Origin: Pseudomonas grimontii
GTDB taxonomy: Bacteria; Pseudomonadota; Gammaproteobacteria; Pseudomonadales; Pseudomonadaceae
Direction of reading: 5' to 3'
DNA: 64,000 nt
Assembly (NCBI RefSeq): GCF_007858185.1
Contig: NZ_VFES01000012.1
Location: forward strand, 169,534-233,533
The notes under the pieces were generated by a model that searched no databases, was not told the DNA's origin, and worked only from the letters and a program-made list of their open reading frames with translations. Both the position numbers and the translations under genes were made by a program. This document shows, one piece after another, positions 8,320-17,009 of this stretch (position 1 is the stretch's first letter; the number at the start of each line of letters is the position of its first letter).

Positions 8320-9690
8320 TCACGCCTGATGCAGGTACCAGCGCCAGTCCTGCTCGCCCACCTCGCCCATGAACTGGCGATATTCAGCACGCTTCACCGC
8401 CAGGTACACGCCCAGGAACTCACTGCCGAACGCCTCCCGCGCCCAGCTGGAAGCTTCCAGCGCGCGCAGGGTGGTGAGCCAATCGGTAGGCAGCAACTCC
8501 TTGGCCTGGGCGTAGCCGTTGCCTTCCACCGGGGCGCCGGGGTCGCGTTGTTCGCGAAGGCCACGGTGGATGCCCGCAAGGATCGCGGCGGCCGCCAGGT
8601 AAGGGTTGGCATCGGCGCCGCAAATGCGGTGCTCGATATGCCGGGAGTGGGCCGGACCGCCTGGCACCCGCAGGCTGACGGTGCGATTGTCCACGCCCCA
8701 GGTGGCGGCCAGTGGCGCATAGCTGTTGGTTTGGAAGCGGCGATAGGAGTTGGCGTTGGGGCAGAACATCAGCAGTGAATCGAGCAAGGTGCTGAGCATG
8801 CCACCCACTGCGTGGCGCAGCAGTGGCGTGCCGTCGGCGGCTTCACTGGCGAACAGGTTGTTGCCCTCGGCGTCGGCCAGGCTGACGTGCATGTGCATGC
8901 CGGTGCCCGCCAGGTCGTCGAATGGTTTGGCCATGAAACACGCAGCCATGCCGTGTTTGTGCGCCACTCCTTTGACCAGGCGCTTGTAGCGCACCGCTTC
9001 GTCCATGGCTTGCAGGGCGTCGGCGCGGTGTTCCAGGGTGATCTCCACCTGGCCTGGGGCGTATTCGGAGATCGCCGTGCGCGCCGGGATGCCTTGCAGT
9101 TTGCAGGCGCTGTAAAGGTCGGCGAGGAACGGTTCGATCTGCTCCAGCTCACGCAGGCCGTAAACCTGGGTCGAGCGCGGACGGCCACCATCCACATCCC
9201 GTGCCGGTTGCGGGCGGCCATTGCTGTCGGGCTTCTGGTCGAGCAAGTAGAACTCCAGCTCCGCCGCCATGACAGGGTAATAACCGTCGGTGTTCAGGCC
9301 TTCGATCACCTTGGCCAGCAAATGCCGGGGGTCGGCCACGGTGGCGGGCAGGCCTTCGGTGGGGTGCATGCTGACTTGCACCGCAGCGGTCGGGATCAGC
9401 CGCCACGGCATGCGTTGCAAACTGCCGCTGATCGGGTAGGCGCGGCAGTCGATATCACCCACCTCCCAGACCAGCCCGGAATTTTCCACATCGTCGCCAT
9501 TGATGGTCAGGCCGAGGATGGTGCTGGGCAGCGGTCGGCCACTTTCATACACCGCCAGCAGTTCATCGCGGTGCAGCAACTTGCCGCGCGGTACGCCGTT
9601 GTTGTCGAGGATAAACAGCTCGAACATCTCAATATCCGGATGCTGTTCAAGGAAGGCGTGGGCTTCGTGCAGGCTGGCAAAAACACTCAT
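8320..9690 (-). CDS. Glutamine synthetase family protein (gamma-glutamylpolyamine synthetase type)
   Basis: 456 residues from the ATG at 9690, the usual PuuA/PauA length; a 17-residue upstream extension is possible but lacks family resemblance. Glutamine synthetase signatures are visible: AAELEFYLLD (metal Glu), EYAPGQVEITLEH, ATP-site TGMHMHVSL, and SLRVPGGPAHSRHIEHRICGADANPYL in the C-terminal half. Such proteins ligate glutamate to putrescine or another amine in polyamine catabolism. No other puu/pau gene is adjacent, so the amine substrate is inferred. It is divergent from the PheC-like gene. Confidence 0.85.
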   Translation of the reverse strand: MSVFASLHEAHAFLEQHPDIEMFELFILDNNGVPRGKLLHRDELLAVYESGRPLPSTILGLTINGDDVENSGLVWEVGDIDCRAYPISGSLQRMPWRLIPTAAVQVSMHPTEGLPATVADPRHLLAKVIEGLNTDGYYPVMAAELEFYLLDQKPDSNGRPQPARDVDGGRPRSTQVYGLRELEQIEPFLADLYSACKLQGIPARTAISEYAPGQVEITLEHRADALQAMDEAVRYKRLVKGVAHKHGMAACFMAKPFDDLAGTGMHMHVSLADAEGNNLFASEAADGTPLLRHAVGGMLSTLLDSLLMFCPNANSYRRFQTNSYAPLAATWGVDNRTVSLRVPGGPAHSRHIEHRICGADANPYLAAAAILAGIHRGLREQRDPGAPVEGNGYAQAKELLPTDWLTTLRALEASSWAREAFGSEFLGVYLAVKRAEYRQFMGEVGEQDWRWYLHQA

Positions 9691-10034
9691 GGGGGGTTCT
9701 CGTACGTTTGTTTCAGGCAGGCGCGCACATGCGTGCGTCATCCATGGGGAAAATCAGCGTAGGAGAAGGGAATCTGGCGGGCGCGCGTGGCGGCAGTGGA
9801 ACAGGGCCCAGAAGGCAAGCTCAGACGGCAATGTCGCAGGATGAGTGTCGGGGCAGCCGTCCATGGGTGAATCACAATGATGGAGATACGCCAGCCTCAC
9901 ACGCCCGCCTAGGTGTTTAAATTCAGGGTTGCCGGAGTTTGGTTGCAACTTGGCTAAACATTCGCCGCGCCTTGCTACCTTAGCCCTTGCTGGAAATAAT
10001 GACCGCCCCGATCAGGCCCCAAGGACTCGACCGC
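9691..10034. other. Divergent intergenic region with no gene seen
   Basis: 344 bp between the polyamine ligase gene and the PheC-like gene. It must hold both promoters, but I see no strong palindrome, RNA gene or small ORF with a ribosome binding site. Confidence 0.4.
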
Positions 10035-10808
10035 ATGACAGCACCTTTAGCCCTGTGTGTACTGGCAAGCCTGGCGACCAATGCCCTGGCTGACACCGCC
10101 CCCTCGCGCCTCGACCAGGTGCTTGAGCGCGGCACCCTCAGCGTCTGCACCACTGGCGACTACAAGCCCTACACCTCGTTGCGCGCCGACGGCAGCTATG
10201 AAGGCATCGACATTGCCATGGCCGAGTCCCTGGCCAAGAGCCTTAATGCCAAGATCCAGTGGGTGCCCACCACCTGGAAAACCCTGATGCCGGACTTCCT
10301 CGCCCAGCGCTGCGACATCGCCGTGGGCGGGATTTCAGTGTCGCTGGAACGCCAGAAAAAAGCCTTCTTCAGCCAGACCCTTGGGGTCGACGGCAAGATC
10401 CCGCTGGTGCGTTGCGCCGACGTTAAGCGCTACCAGACCGTGGAGCAGATCAACCAGCCCCAGGTGCGCGTGATCGAACCAGCGGGCGGCACCAACGAAG
10501 TCTTCGCTCGCGCCCACCTGGGCCAGGCGCAAATCCGCCTGCATGACAACGTGACCATCTTCGACGAACTGCTGGCCGGCAAGGCTGACGTGATGATCAC
10601 CGACGCCAGCGAAGCGCGTTACCAGCAGAAGCAAAAACCTGGGCTCTGCGCGGTCAACCCGGAGCGGCAGATGCAGTACAGCGAAAAAGCCTTCCTGCTG
10701 CCCCGCGATGATGTGGCGTGGAAGAGCTATGTCGACCAGTGGTTGCACCTGAGCGTGGCCACCGGGGTGTACGACGGCATCGTCAACCAATGGTTGGCGG
10801 CGCCCTGA
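10035..10808 (+). CDS. PheC-like periplasmic cyclohexadienyl dehydratase / solute-binding protein
   Basis: 257 residues from the ATG with AAGGACTCGACCGC upstream. A signal peptide (about residues 1-19, ending ALA-DTAPS) is followed by a type II periplasmic binding fold: LSVCTTGDYKPYTS, GIDIAMAESLAKSL, CDIAVGGISVSLERQ, EPAGGTNEVFARAHL, VMITDASEARY and LCAVNPERQ. These blocks match the periplasmic cyclohexadienyl dehydratase PheC of P. aeruginosa, which converts prephenate and arogenate to phenylpyruvate and phenylalanine. It could instead be an amino-acid-binding protein, but no ABC permease is adjacent, which favours the enzyme reading. Confidence 0.75.
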   Translation: MTAPLALCVLASLATNALADTAPSRLDQVLERGTLSVCTTGDYKPYTSLRADGSYEGIDIAMAESLAKSLNAKIQWVPTTWKTLMPDFLAQRCDIAVGGISVSLERQKKAFFSQTLGVDGKIPLVRCADVKRYQTVEQINQPQVRVIEPAGGTNEVFARAHLGQAQIRLHDNVTIFDELLAGKADVMITDASEARYQQKQKPGLCAVNPERQMQYSEKAFLLPRDDVAWKSYVDQWLHLSVATGVYDGIVNQWLAAP

Positions 10809-10858
10809 GCCAGAGCCGTCTACGCTGTGGTCACATCAATAAGAACGAGGGACGAAAC

Positions 10859-11695
10859 ATGAAGGGACTGCTCCGCGCCACCTGGCTGGTGCTGTTGTGT
10901 TTCAGCCAGGTGCACGCCGACACGCCGGATGAGGACGCCCTGGCCGCCAAGGCCCTGCTGGGAAAAGCCCTGGCCTACTACCAGACCAACGGTGACAAGG
11001 CCTTCGCGGCGTTCAGCCGCCAGGGCGAGTTCATCGACCACGACCGCTATGTGTTCGTGGTCGATACCCAGGGTGTACTGCTGGCCAGTGGCGGCCCCTC
11101 CTCCGCCTTGATCGGCCGCGATGTGTCCGAGGTACTCGGGCCGGACTTGCGCCAGTCATTCAAGGACGCGCTCACGGTGCCGGAAAGCCAAGGCATCCAG
11201 CAGGCCGATTACCGTTGGCAGAACTGGAACGACGGCAAGGTCGAGCATAAGCATGTGTTTTACCAGCGCGTCGGCGAGCGCATCCTGGCCGTGGGTTATT
11301 ACCTGCCGCGCGCCACACCGGAACAGGCCCGGGCCCTGCGCGACAAAGCGGTGAACGCGCTGCACAAGGATGAAACCGGCACGCTCAAGGCTATCAACGA
11401 CTTGCAGGGCGGCTTCCTTCAGGATGACCTCTACGTGTTTGTGGTGGACTTGAACACCCAACGTTACGTGGCCCATGGCACCAACCTGCGACTGATCAAC
11501 ACCGACTTCAGCAAGATCAAGGACCCCGACGGCAAGCCGGTGGGCAAACCGATTCTCAAGCTGATGGCCGAGCAGGACCAGGGGGAATACAAATACCGTT
11601 GGAAAAACCCGGTGACGGGCAAGGTCGAGAACAAACACGCTTATCTGCGCAAGGCCGGGCATTTCATGGTTGCGGTGGGTTACTACAGCCCCTGA
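10859..11695 (+). CDS. Secreted double-Cache domain protein
   Basis: 278 residues. The start at the ATG with GAGGGACG upstream places a signal peptide at about residues 1-20 (ending VHA-DTPDE). Two tandem Cache-type repeats follow, each with a YVFVVD core, a GTN or ASGG turn and a lysine-rich KVEHKHVF / KVENKHAYL hairpin. Stand-alone Cache proteins of this kind are periplasmic ligand sensors; there is no transmembrane signalling domain. It lies 50 bp after the PheC-like gene, possibly in the same transcript. Confidence 0.8.
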   Translation: MKGLLRATWLVLLCFSQVHADTPDEDALAAKALLGKALAYYQTNGDKAFAAFSRQGEFIDHDRYVFVVDTQGVLLASGGPSSALIGRDVSEVLGPDLRQSFKDALTVPESQGIQQADYRWQNWNDGKVEHKHVFYQRVGERILAVGYYLPRATPEQARALRDKAVNALHKDETGTLKAINDLQGGFLQDDLYVFVVDLNTQRYVAHGTNLRLINTDFSKIKDPDGKPVGKPILKLMAEQDQGEYKYRWKNPVTGKVENKHAYLRKAGHFMVAVGYYSP

Positions 11696-11715
11696 TCTGA
11701 ACTGGAATGCATTCA

Positions 11716-11872
11716 AATGTGGGAGGGGCGGTGCCCGGCAGATAAGGCACCTGTGGCGAGCGGGCTTGCCCCGCGTTGGGCTGCGTAGCAGCCCCTGTAA
11801 GGAAGAATGCGGTGTATCAGACACTCTGTAGAGGCTGGTTTTGGGGCTGCTTCGCACCGCCCCTCCCACATT
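11716..11872. repeat. Palindromic intergenic repeat, REP/BIME type
   Basis: A 157-bp block bounded by a perfect 19-bp inverted repeat (AATGTGGGAGGGGCGGTGC). The interior includes GTGGCGAGCGGGCTTG and GGGCTGCGTAGCAGCCC, sequences typical of repeats scattered between genes in P. fluorescens genomes. It separates convergent genes and may act as a terminator. Confidence 0.75.
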
Positions 11873-11890
11873 AGGTCTCTATTGTGTCAG

Positions 11891-13408
11891 TCAGCGGGTT
11901 TTGTCTTCCCGCCCGCGCAGCACGCGATTGGGCATTGCGATCGCCGCCGCCAACCCCAGCAGCGACACCGCCGCACTCACCATCAGCAAATGCCGGAACG
12001 TCACCCCCAACTCCCCGCGCAGAGCGTCCTGCGCCGGGCCGGGGGCGGCGTTCAAACCATCCAACAGCACGTTGCCGGAACCGCCCTCCGCCACCAGCGC
12101 ACCGCTGGCCAGGTGGGCGAAGCTGGAGTCCTGCAACAACGCCAGCAGCAACGCCGACATGCACGCCACCCCCACCGCGCCGCCCAGGGAACGGAACAGG
12201 TTGGTGGTGCTGGTGGCGACGCCGATGTCGCGTTGATCTACCGAGTTCTGCGAACCCACCAGGGAGGTGGGGAACTGCATGCCCGCGGCGATCCCGCACA
12301 GCAACATGAACACGCCGGTCAGCAGCACGTCCTGGGGTGCACTGAAGGCCATGCCCAGAATCGCCAGCGGGCTTAACAGCGCGCCACTGAGGATCATCGG
12401 TTTGTAGCGCCCGGTCACCGAGGTCATGCGCCCGGCGGAATAGGCGCCGATGGGCAGGCCCATCGCCAGGGGCAGCAAATGCAAGGCGGCGCTGTCGGCA
12501 CCGCCGCCGGTCACTGTCTGAAAGCGCAGGGGCATCAGCACTGTCAGGGAAATCGCCTGGAAGCTGGTGAAAAACACCGTGCACCAACACAGCACTGCGC
12601 TGCGGTTGGCAAACAGATGCATCGGCAACAAGGGCTCCCGCGCACGGCGCTCTTGCCAGACAAACAGGCTCAACGCCACCAGCGCACAGGCCAGCAACCC
12701 CAGCACTTCATCGTCCCGCCAAGCATGGCCCTGGCCGATTTCGGTAATGCCCAGCAACAAAGCGCTTAAGCCGACGATCATCAGCACAGTGCCGAGGTAA
12801 TCGATGATCGGCTTGCGTTGCGGCACCGGCAGCCCCACCAGGGTTCGATGGGCCACGTACCAGGCAGCGGCGCCCAAAGGCAGGTTGATCAGGAACACCC
12901 AGCGCCACGACAGGTACTCAGTCATGTAACCGCCCAACACCGGCCCGGCCACGCTGGCCACCGCGTACATACCGCTGAAATACCCCTGGTAACGCCCGCG
13001 CTCACGGGGCGGGATGATGTCGCCGATGATCGCCTGGCTCACCGAGATCATCCCGCCGGCACCGATGCCCTGCAGCACCCGCGCCAGCACCAGTTGCTCC
13101 ATGCTCTGGGCCATGCCGCAGAACAACGAAGCCACGGTAAACAGGCCCATGCCGATCAGCATCATCGGCCGACGCCCGTAGAGGTCACCGAGCTTGCCGT
13201 AGATCGGCACCGCCACCGTCATCGCCACCATATAACCGGAGATCACCCAGGCCAGCAGGTTGACGTCGTGGAATTGTGCAGAGATGGCGGGCATGGACAC
13301 GGCGACGATGGTTTGGTCCAGGGCACCGAGGAAGATCGCCATCATCAACGAGGCGAGAATACTGCGCACCGCGGGGAGCGGTGGCGTGGGCTGATTGAGC
13401 TGAGTCAC
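11891..13408 (-). CDS. MFS multidrug efflux transporter, 14-helix DHA2 (EmrB-like)
   Basis: 505 residues with about 14 hydrophobic segments. N-terminal family motifs are visible: LDQTIVAVSMPAIS near residue 30, GKLGDLYGRRPMMLIG near 71-86 (motif A), ARVLQGIGAGGMISVSQAI near 108 (motif B) and GPVLGGYMTEYLSWRWVF near 155 (motif C). This is a proton-driven drug exporter of the inner membrane; substrates are unknown. It has no adjacent membrane fusion protein or regulator. It is in the same direction as pobA, 66 bp downstream. Confidence 0.9.
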   Translation of the reverse strand: MTQLNQPTPPLPAVRSILASLMMAIFLGALDQTIVAVSMPAISAQFHDVNLLAWVISGYMVAMTVAVPIYGKLGDLYGRRPMMLIGMGLFTVASLFCGMAQSMEQLVLARVLQGIGAGGMISVSQAIIGDIIPPRERGRYQGYFSGMYAVASVAGPVLGGYMTEYLSWRWVFLINLPLGAAAWYVAHRTLVGLPVPQRKPIIDYLGTVLMIVGLSALLLGITEIGQGHAWRDDEVLGLLACALVALSLFVWQERRAREPLLPMHLFANRSAVLCWCTVFFTSFQAISLTVLMPLRFQTVTGGGADSAALHLLPLAMGLPIGAYSAGRMTSVTGRYKPMILSGALLSPLAILGMAFSAPQDVLLTGVFMLLCGIAAGMQFPTSLVGSQNSVDQRDIGVATSTTNLFRSLGGAVGVACMSALLLALLQDSSFAHLASGALVAEGGSGNVLLDGLNAAPGPAQDALRGELGVTFRHLLMVSAAVSLLGLAAAIAMPNRVLRGREDKTR

Positions 13409-13474
13409 GGCAGAACCTTCGAGCAGGGCCCGCGGGAAGAGGCGGCCCGCGGGAATGCTCGATACGATAGCAGG

Positions 13475-14668
13475 CTATTCGATAGGCTCGTAAGGAAGTC
13501 CGACGTAATTTTCCGCAATGGTCCTGCGCCCGGCTTCGGAGTGGATGAAGTACTCCAGCTCGCTCTGGGCAATGCGCTGGCTGAACCCGTCGGACTCAGG
13601 GAATTGATGCAACATCGAGGTCATCCACCACGAAAACCGTTCGGCCTTCCACACCCGGCGCAGGCAGATGGCGGAATAGCGTTCCAGCAAGTCCACCCGT
13701 CCCTCGCCATACACCTTGAGCAAAATCCGGAACAACGTGCTCACGTCGCTGGCCGCCAGGTTCAAGCCCTTGGCCCCGGTGGGCGGGACGATATGGGCCG
13801 CATCGCCAAGCAGGAACAGGCGTCCGTACTGCATCGGTTCCACCACGAAGCTGCGCAGTGGCGCGATGCTTTTTTCGATGGATGGACCGGTGACCAGCTG
13901 TTCAGCCAAGGCGTTGGGCAGGCGGGTTTTCAGTTCCGCCCAGAAGCGTTCGTCCGACCATTCGTTCACCGGCTCCTCGGCCGGCACTTGCAGGTAATAG
14001 CGGCTGCGCGTCGGTGAACGCATGCTGCACAGCGCAAAGCCCCGGTCGTGCTTGGCGTACACCAGCTCCGCGTGCACCGGCGGTGTGTCGGCGAGGATGC
14101 CCAGCCAACCGAAGGGGTAGACCCGCTCGAAGACCTTCAGCGACTCAGCCGGGATCGACTGGCGCGCCACACCGTGGAACCCATCACACCCGGCGATGTA
14201 GTCGCATTCCAGGCGAAACGCCTCGCCCTGATGCTCGAACGTCAGCCAGGGTCGATCACTTTTAAGATCATGGGGCTGCACGTCGCGCGTTTCATACAGC
14301 GTGGTGGCGCCAGCAGCGGCGCGGGCGGCCATCAGGTCGCGGGTGACTTCGGTCTGGCCGTAGATCATGACTGATTGGCCGCCGGTCAGCGTCTTGAGGT
14401 CGATGTGGGTCAGTTGACCGTCCAGCGCCAGCTCGAAGCCATCATGCACGAGGCCTTCGGCATCCATGCGCTGGCTCACGCCCGCCTCGCGCAGCAGGTT
14501 GACCATGCCTTGTTCCAGCACCCCGGCGCGGATGCGGCCTTGCACGTAATCGGCACTCTGGCGCTCCAGGATGAGGGTCTGGATACCGGCGTTGTGCAAC
14601 AGTTGGCCAAGCAACAGCCCGGAGGGACCGGCGCCGATAATGGCGACTTGGGTTTTCAGCGTTTTCAT
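13475..14668 (-). CDS. pobA: 4-hydroxybenzoate 3-monooxygenase
   Basis: 397 residues from the ATG at 14668, matching the 394-residue PobA of other pseudomonads. It has the three flavoprotein hydroxylase fingerprints: IIGAGPSGLLLGQL near the N-terminus (FAD), CDGFHG near residue 158, and LFLLGDAAHIVPPTGAKG near 280. It hydroxylates 4-hydroxybenzoate to protocatechuate with NADPH and O2. It is transcribed divergently from an AraC-type regulator, the usual pobA/pobR arrangement, so induction by 4-hydroxybenzoate is expected. Confidence 0.95.
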   Translation of the reverse strand: MKTLKTQVAIIGAGPSGLLLGQLLHNAGIQTLILERQSADYVQGRIRAGVLEQGMVNLLREAGVSQRMDAEGLVHDGFELALDGQLTHIDLKTLTGGQSVMIYGQTEVTRDLMAARAAAGATTLYETRDVQPHDLKSDRPWLTFEHQGEAFRLECDYIAGCDGFHGVARQSIPAESLKVFERVYPFGWLGILADTPPVHAELVYAKHDRGFALCSMRSPTRSRYYLQVPAEEPVNEWSDERFWAELKTRLPNALAEQLVTGPSIEKSIAPLRSFVVEPMQYGRLFLLGDAAHIVPPTGAKGLNLAASDVSTLFRILLKVYGEGRVDLLERYSAICLRRVWKAERFSWWMTSMLHQFPESDGFSQRIAQSELEYFIHSEAGRRTIAENYVGLPYEPIE

Positions 14669-14737
14669 TATTTTTATCGCCCGCAAATTCCACACGAACG
14701 GATCGAGTGAAAGAGTTGTCATTGATCTGGTAGCTGA

Positions 14738-14778
14738 CAGTTTTCACTTGAGTGAGCAGTATAAGAAGGTGAAAACTG
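14738..14778. promoter_or_regulatory. Candidate operator in the pobA-pobR intergenic region
   Basis: A perfect 10-bp inverted repeat, CAGTTTTCAC and GTGAAAACTG, with centres 31 bp apart (about three helical turns), lies between the divergent starts. AraC-type regulators often bind such paired sites; PobR binding is inferred. Confidence 0.5.
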
Positions 14779-14848
14779 CGACAAAACCTGCGCTTTTTGC
14801 CAATTCGGGCGATTACCGCACCACTGTCCTGAGTATCGGATTGAAACC

Positions 14849-15727
14849 ATGACCAACACCGCGATTCCGGTCTTCAAGCTTTACGGAGAAAGCCAGCAAT
14901 GGCCGACCCCCGATTTGTTGCACTGCGAAACCATTTCCCGGCGCAGTCGGGAATACCAGTGGGAAATCCAGCCCCATCGGCACGCGGATTTGTGCCAACT
15001 GCTGTACGTGCACAAAGGCCAGGCCGAGTTGGAAATCGAAGGTCAGCGCACCACCCTCAACGAAGCCACACTGCAAGTCTTGCCGCCGTTGTGCGTGCAT
15101 GGGTTTCGTTTTGCCGAAGATGTCGAAGGCTATGTGGTCACCCTGGCAGCGCCGCTGGTCAGCCACCTGCAAGCCCAACTGGGCGCAACGGCAGGCGGTC
15201 TGCAGACCCTGGGCAGTTACCCGGCGGGCAAGGACAGTGACTACCTCAACAGCCAGTTCGCCCGCCTGCAGGATGAATACGCCGACGACCAACCGGCCCG
15301 GGACATGATGATGCACGCGCTGGTCAGTGTGCTGCTGGTGTGGCTCAGCCGCCAGGCCATCCAGCGTCGCCACCCGCGCGCGCCAAGGGGCCGCGAGTAT
15401 TTCCGGCGCTTTACGCAATTGGTTGAACAGCACTATCGGGAACACCCGAAGATTGAGGATCTGGCCCACAAGCTGGGTATCTCGGTCTCACACCTGAATG
15501 GGACGTGCCGGGAGCTGGGCGGGCAGCCTGCCTTGCAGATCATGCATGACCGCCAATTACTCGAAGCCAAGCGCCTGCTGACCTACACCAGCATGACCAT
15601 CAACGAAATGTCGGAAGTACTGGGTTTTTCCGACCCGACCAACTTCTCTCGGCTGTTCCGCCGACGGGTCGGGTTTTCACCCAAGGCGTTTCGCGAGCAA
15701 CTCAAGGCCGAACAACCGCCTACCTGA
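14849..15727 (+). CDS. pobR: AraC/XylS-family regulator of 4-hydroxybenzoate catabolism
   Basis: 292 residues. The N-terminal half is a cupin-type sensor (HRHADLCQLLYVHKGQAELE). The C-terminal 100 residues hold the two helix-turn-helix units: LAHKLGISVSHLNGTCRE and INEMSEVLGFSDPTNFSRLF with the following RRRVGFSPKAFRE. It probably activates pobA, from which it is divergent, in response to 4-hydroxybenzoate. The assignment rests on position and family. Confidence 0.85.
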   Translation: MTNTAIPVFKLYGESQQWPTPDLLHCETISRRSREYQWEIQPHRHADLCQLLYVHKGQAELEIEGQRTTLNEATLQVLPPLCVHGFRFAEDVEGYVVTLAAPLVSHLQAQLGATAGGLQTLGSYPAGKDSDYLNSQFARLQDEYADDQPARDMMMHALVSVLLVWLSRQAIQRRHPRAPRGREYFRRFTQLVEQHYREHPKIEDLAHKLGISVSHLNGTCRELGGQPALQIMHDRQLLEAKRLLTYTSMTINEMSEVLGFSDPTNFSRLFRRRVGFSPKAFREQLKAEQPPT

Positions 15728-15896
15728 GTGCACTGAAACTGCCGGTGTGGGGAACGCATTGGTCCTGATGGCAGCTGATCGCAAAGGTCGGCTGCATACG
15801 GGTCTGTTCCACGCGGTAGGCGGCAGTTCCGTACAGGGCGCTGGCCAGGGCGCAGAGGGTGAAAATCATCAGGTATTTTCTGGTTTTGATGCTCAT
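15720..15896 (-). CDS. Small single-helix membrane or secreted protein
   Basis: 58 residues: MSIKTRKYLM, then a hydrophobic stretch IFTLCALASALYGTAAY that could be a membrane anchor or signal peptide, then a short tail with SCHQDQC. Its last 8 nt overlap the end of pobR on the opposite strand. The composition is protein-like and the start is clear, but I recognise no family. Confidence 0.55.
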   Translation of the reverse strand: MSIKTRKYLMIFTLCALASALYGTAAYRVEQTRMQPTFAISCHQDQCVPHTGSFSALR

Positions 15897-15996
15897 GGCA
15901 CAGACCTCTGAACGGATCTACAGGGTGCTGTTTAAAGCATAGGCCAACCAGGGCGAGTTGCCATTATTGGGCGACATTCAACAGGGTTATGTCGCC

Positions 15997-16902
15997 TTAG
16001 AGACCCATGTCCCACACCGGCTCCTCGGGGAACCTCACCACCAGGAAATCCAGCAGGCTGCGCAGCGCCGAAGGCATGTGCTTGCGCGACGCATAGACCG
16101 CGTAGATGTTCATCTGCCGGGGTTCGGCCTCGGGTAGCAGACGTACCAGTTCACCACGGCGGATGTGATCGCCGGCCTGGTAGCTGGGCAACATCGCCAC
16201 CCCGGCCCCGGCCAGCGTCACGCGTAACAACGTACTGGCTTCGTTGGCGGTGATATTGCCGTGCACCGGCACCGACACGTGCTCGCCCTGTTCCTCGAAA
16301 TGCCACAGGCTTTTGCCGAAGTACGAGTGGGTCAGGCAGTTGTGCCGGGCCAGGTCTTCGACTTTCTGCGGCGCCGGGTGCTCCAACAGGTACGCCGGGG
16401 TTGCGCACACCACGGAGCGACAGACCGTCAAGCGCCGGGCGATCAGGTTCGGGTCCAGGTCGTTACTGGTGCGGATGGCCAGGTCGATGCGCTCATCCAC
16501 CAGGTTCACCGTGCGGTCGAGCATTTGCAGGTCAATGGTCACCAAGGGGTAGTGCTTGACGTACTCAGCGATGGCCTCGGCCAATTGCGCCTGGCCGAAC
16601 GAGGTGCTGACACTCAGGCGCAACAGGCCACGGGGCGCGTTATCGGGCTCACTGACGGCGGCCTGCATATCGCCGCACAACTCCAGGAGTTGCCGACACC
16701 GTGGCAGGGTTTCGCTACCCGCCGCCGTAAGGCTGAGCTTGCGTGTGGTGCGGTGCAACAGGCGCGCGCCGACCCAGTCTTCCAGCTCGGCCAGGTAACG
16801 CGACACCACCGGGCGCGACAGGTCCAAATGGTCGGCAGCGGCGGACTGGCTGCCCAGGTCCACCACAGTGACAAACACGCGCATTGCTTGAAGACGATCC
16901 AT
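15997..16902 (-). CDS. LysR-family transcriptional regulator
   Basis: 301 residues. The N-terminal winged helix-turn-helix is plain: RVFVTVVDLGSQSAAADHL and LSRPVVSRYLAELE (residues about 8-45), followed by the LysR effector domain with the LLRLSVSTSFGQ strand. It is divergent from the metallo-hydrolase gene (107-bp gap), which it probably regulates. Confidence 0.92.
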   Translation of the reverse strand: MDRLQAMRVFVTVVDLGSQSAAADHLDLSRPVVSRYLAELEDWVGARLLHRTTRKLSLTAAGSETLPRCRQLLELCGDMQAAVSEPDNAPRGLLRLSVSTSFGQAQLAEAIAEYVKHYPLVTIDLQMLDRTVNLVDERIDLAIRTSNDLDPNLIARRLTVCRSVVCATPAYLLEHPAPQKVEDLARHNCLTHSYFGKSLWHFEEQGEHVSVPVHGNITANEASTLLRVTLAGAGVAMLPSYQAGDHIRRGELVRLLPEAEPRQMNIYAVYASRKHMPSALRSLLDFLVVRFPEEPVWDMGL

Positions 16903-17009
16903 GATTTGCCCGATTTCAGAAACAAACTATGTTCCAGCATCGCATTTTTAGTCTTGTTTAGTGCAACTAAGCTCTGTGCATCCTTTGAATCGACTGCTGG
17001 AGCTGTCCA

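Noticed and set aside
13425..13465. GCCCGCGGGAA direct repeat between the MFS gene and pobA as an operator
   Set aside because: The two copies are GC-rich and close together; they more likely form a weak hairpin at the end of the pobA transcript, and nothing supports regulation.
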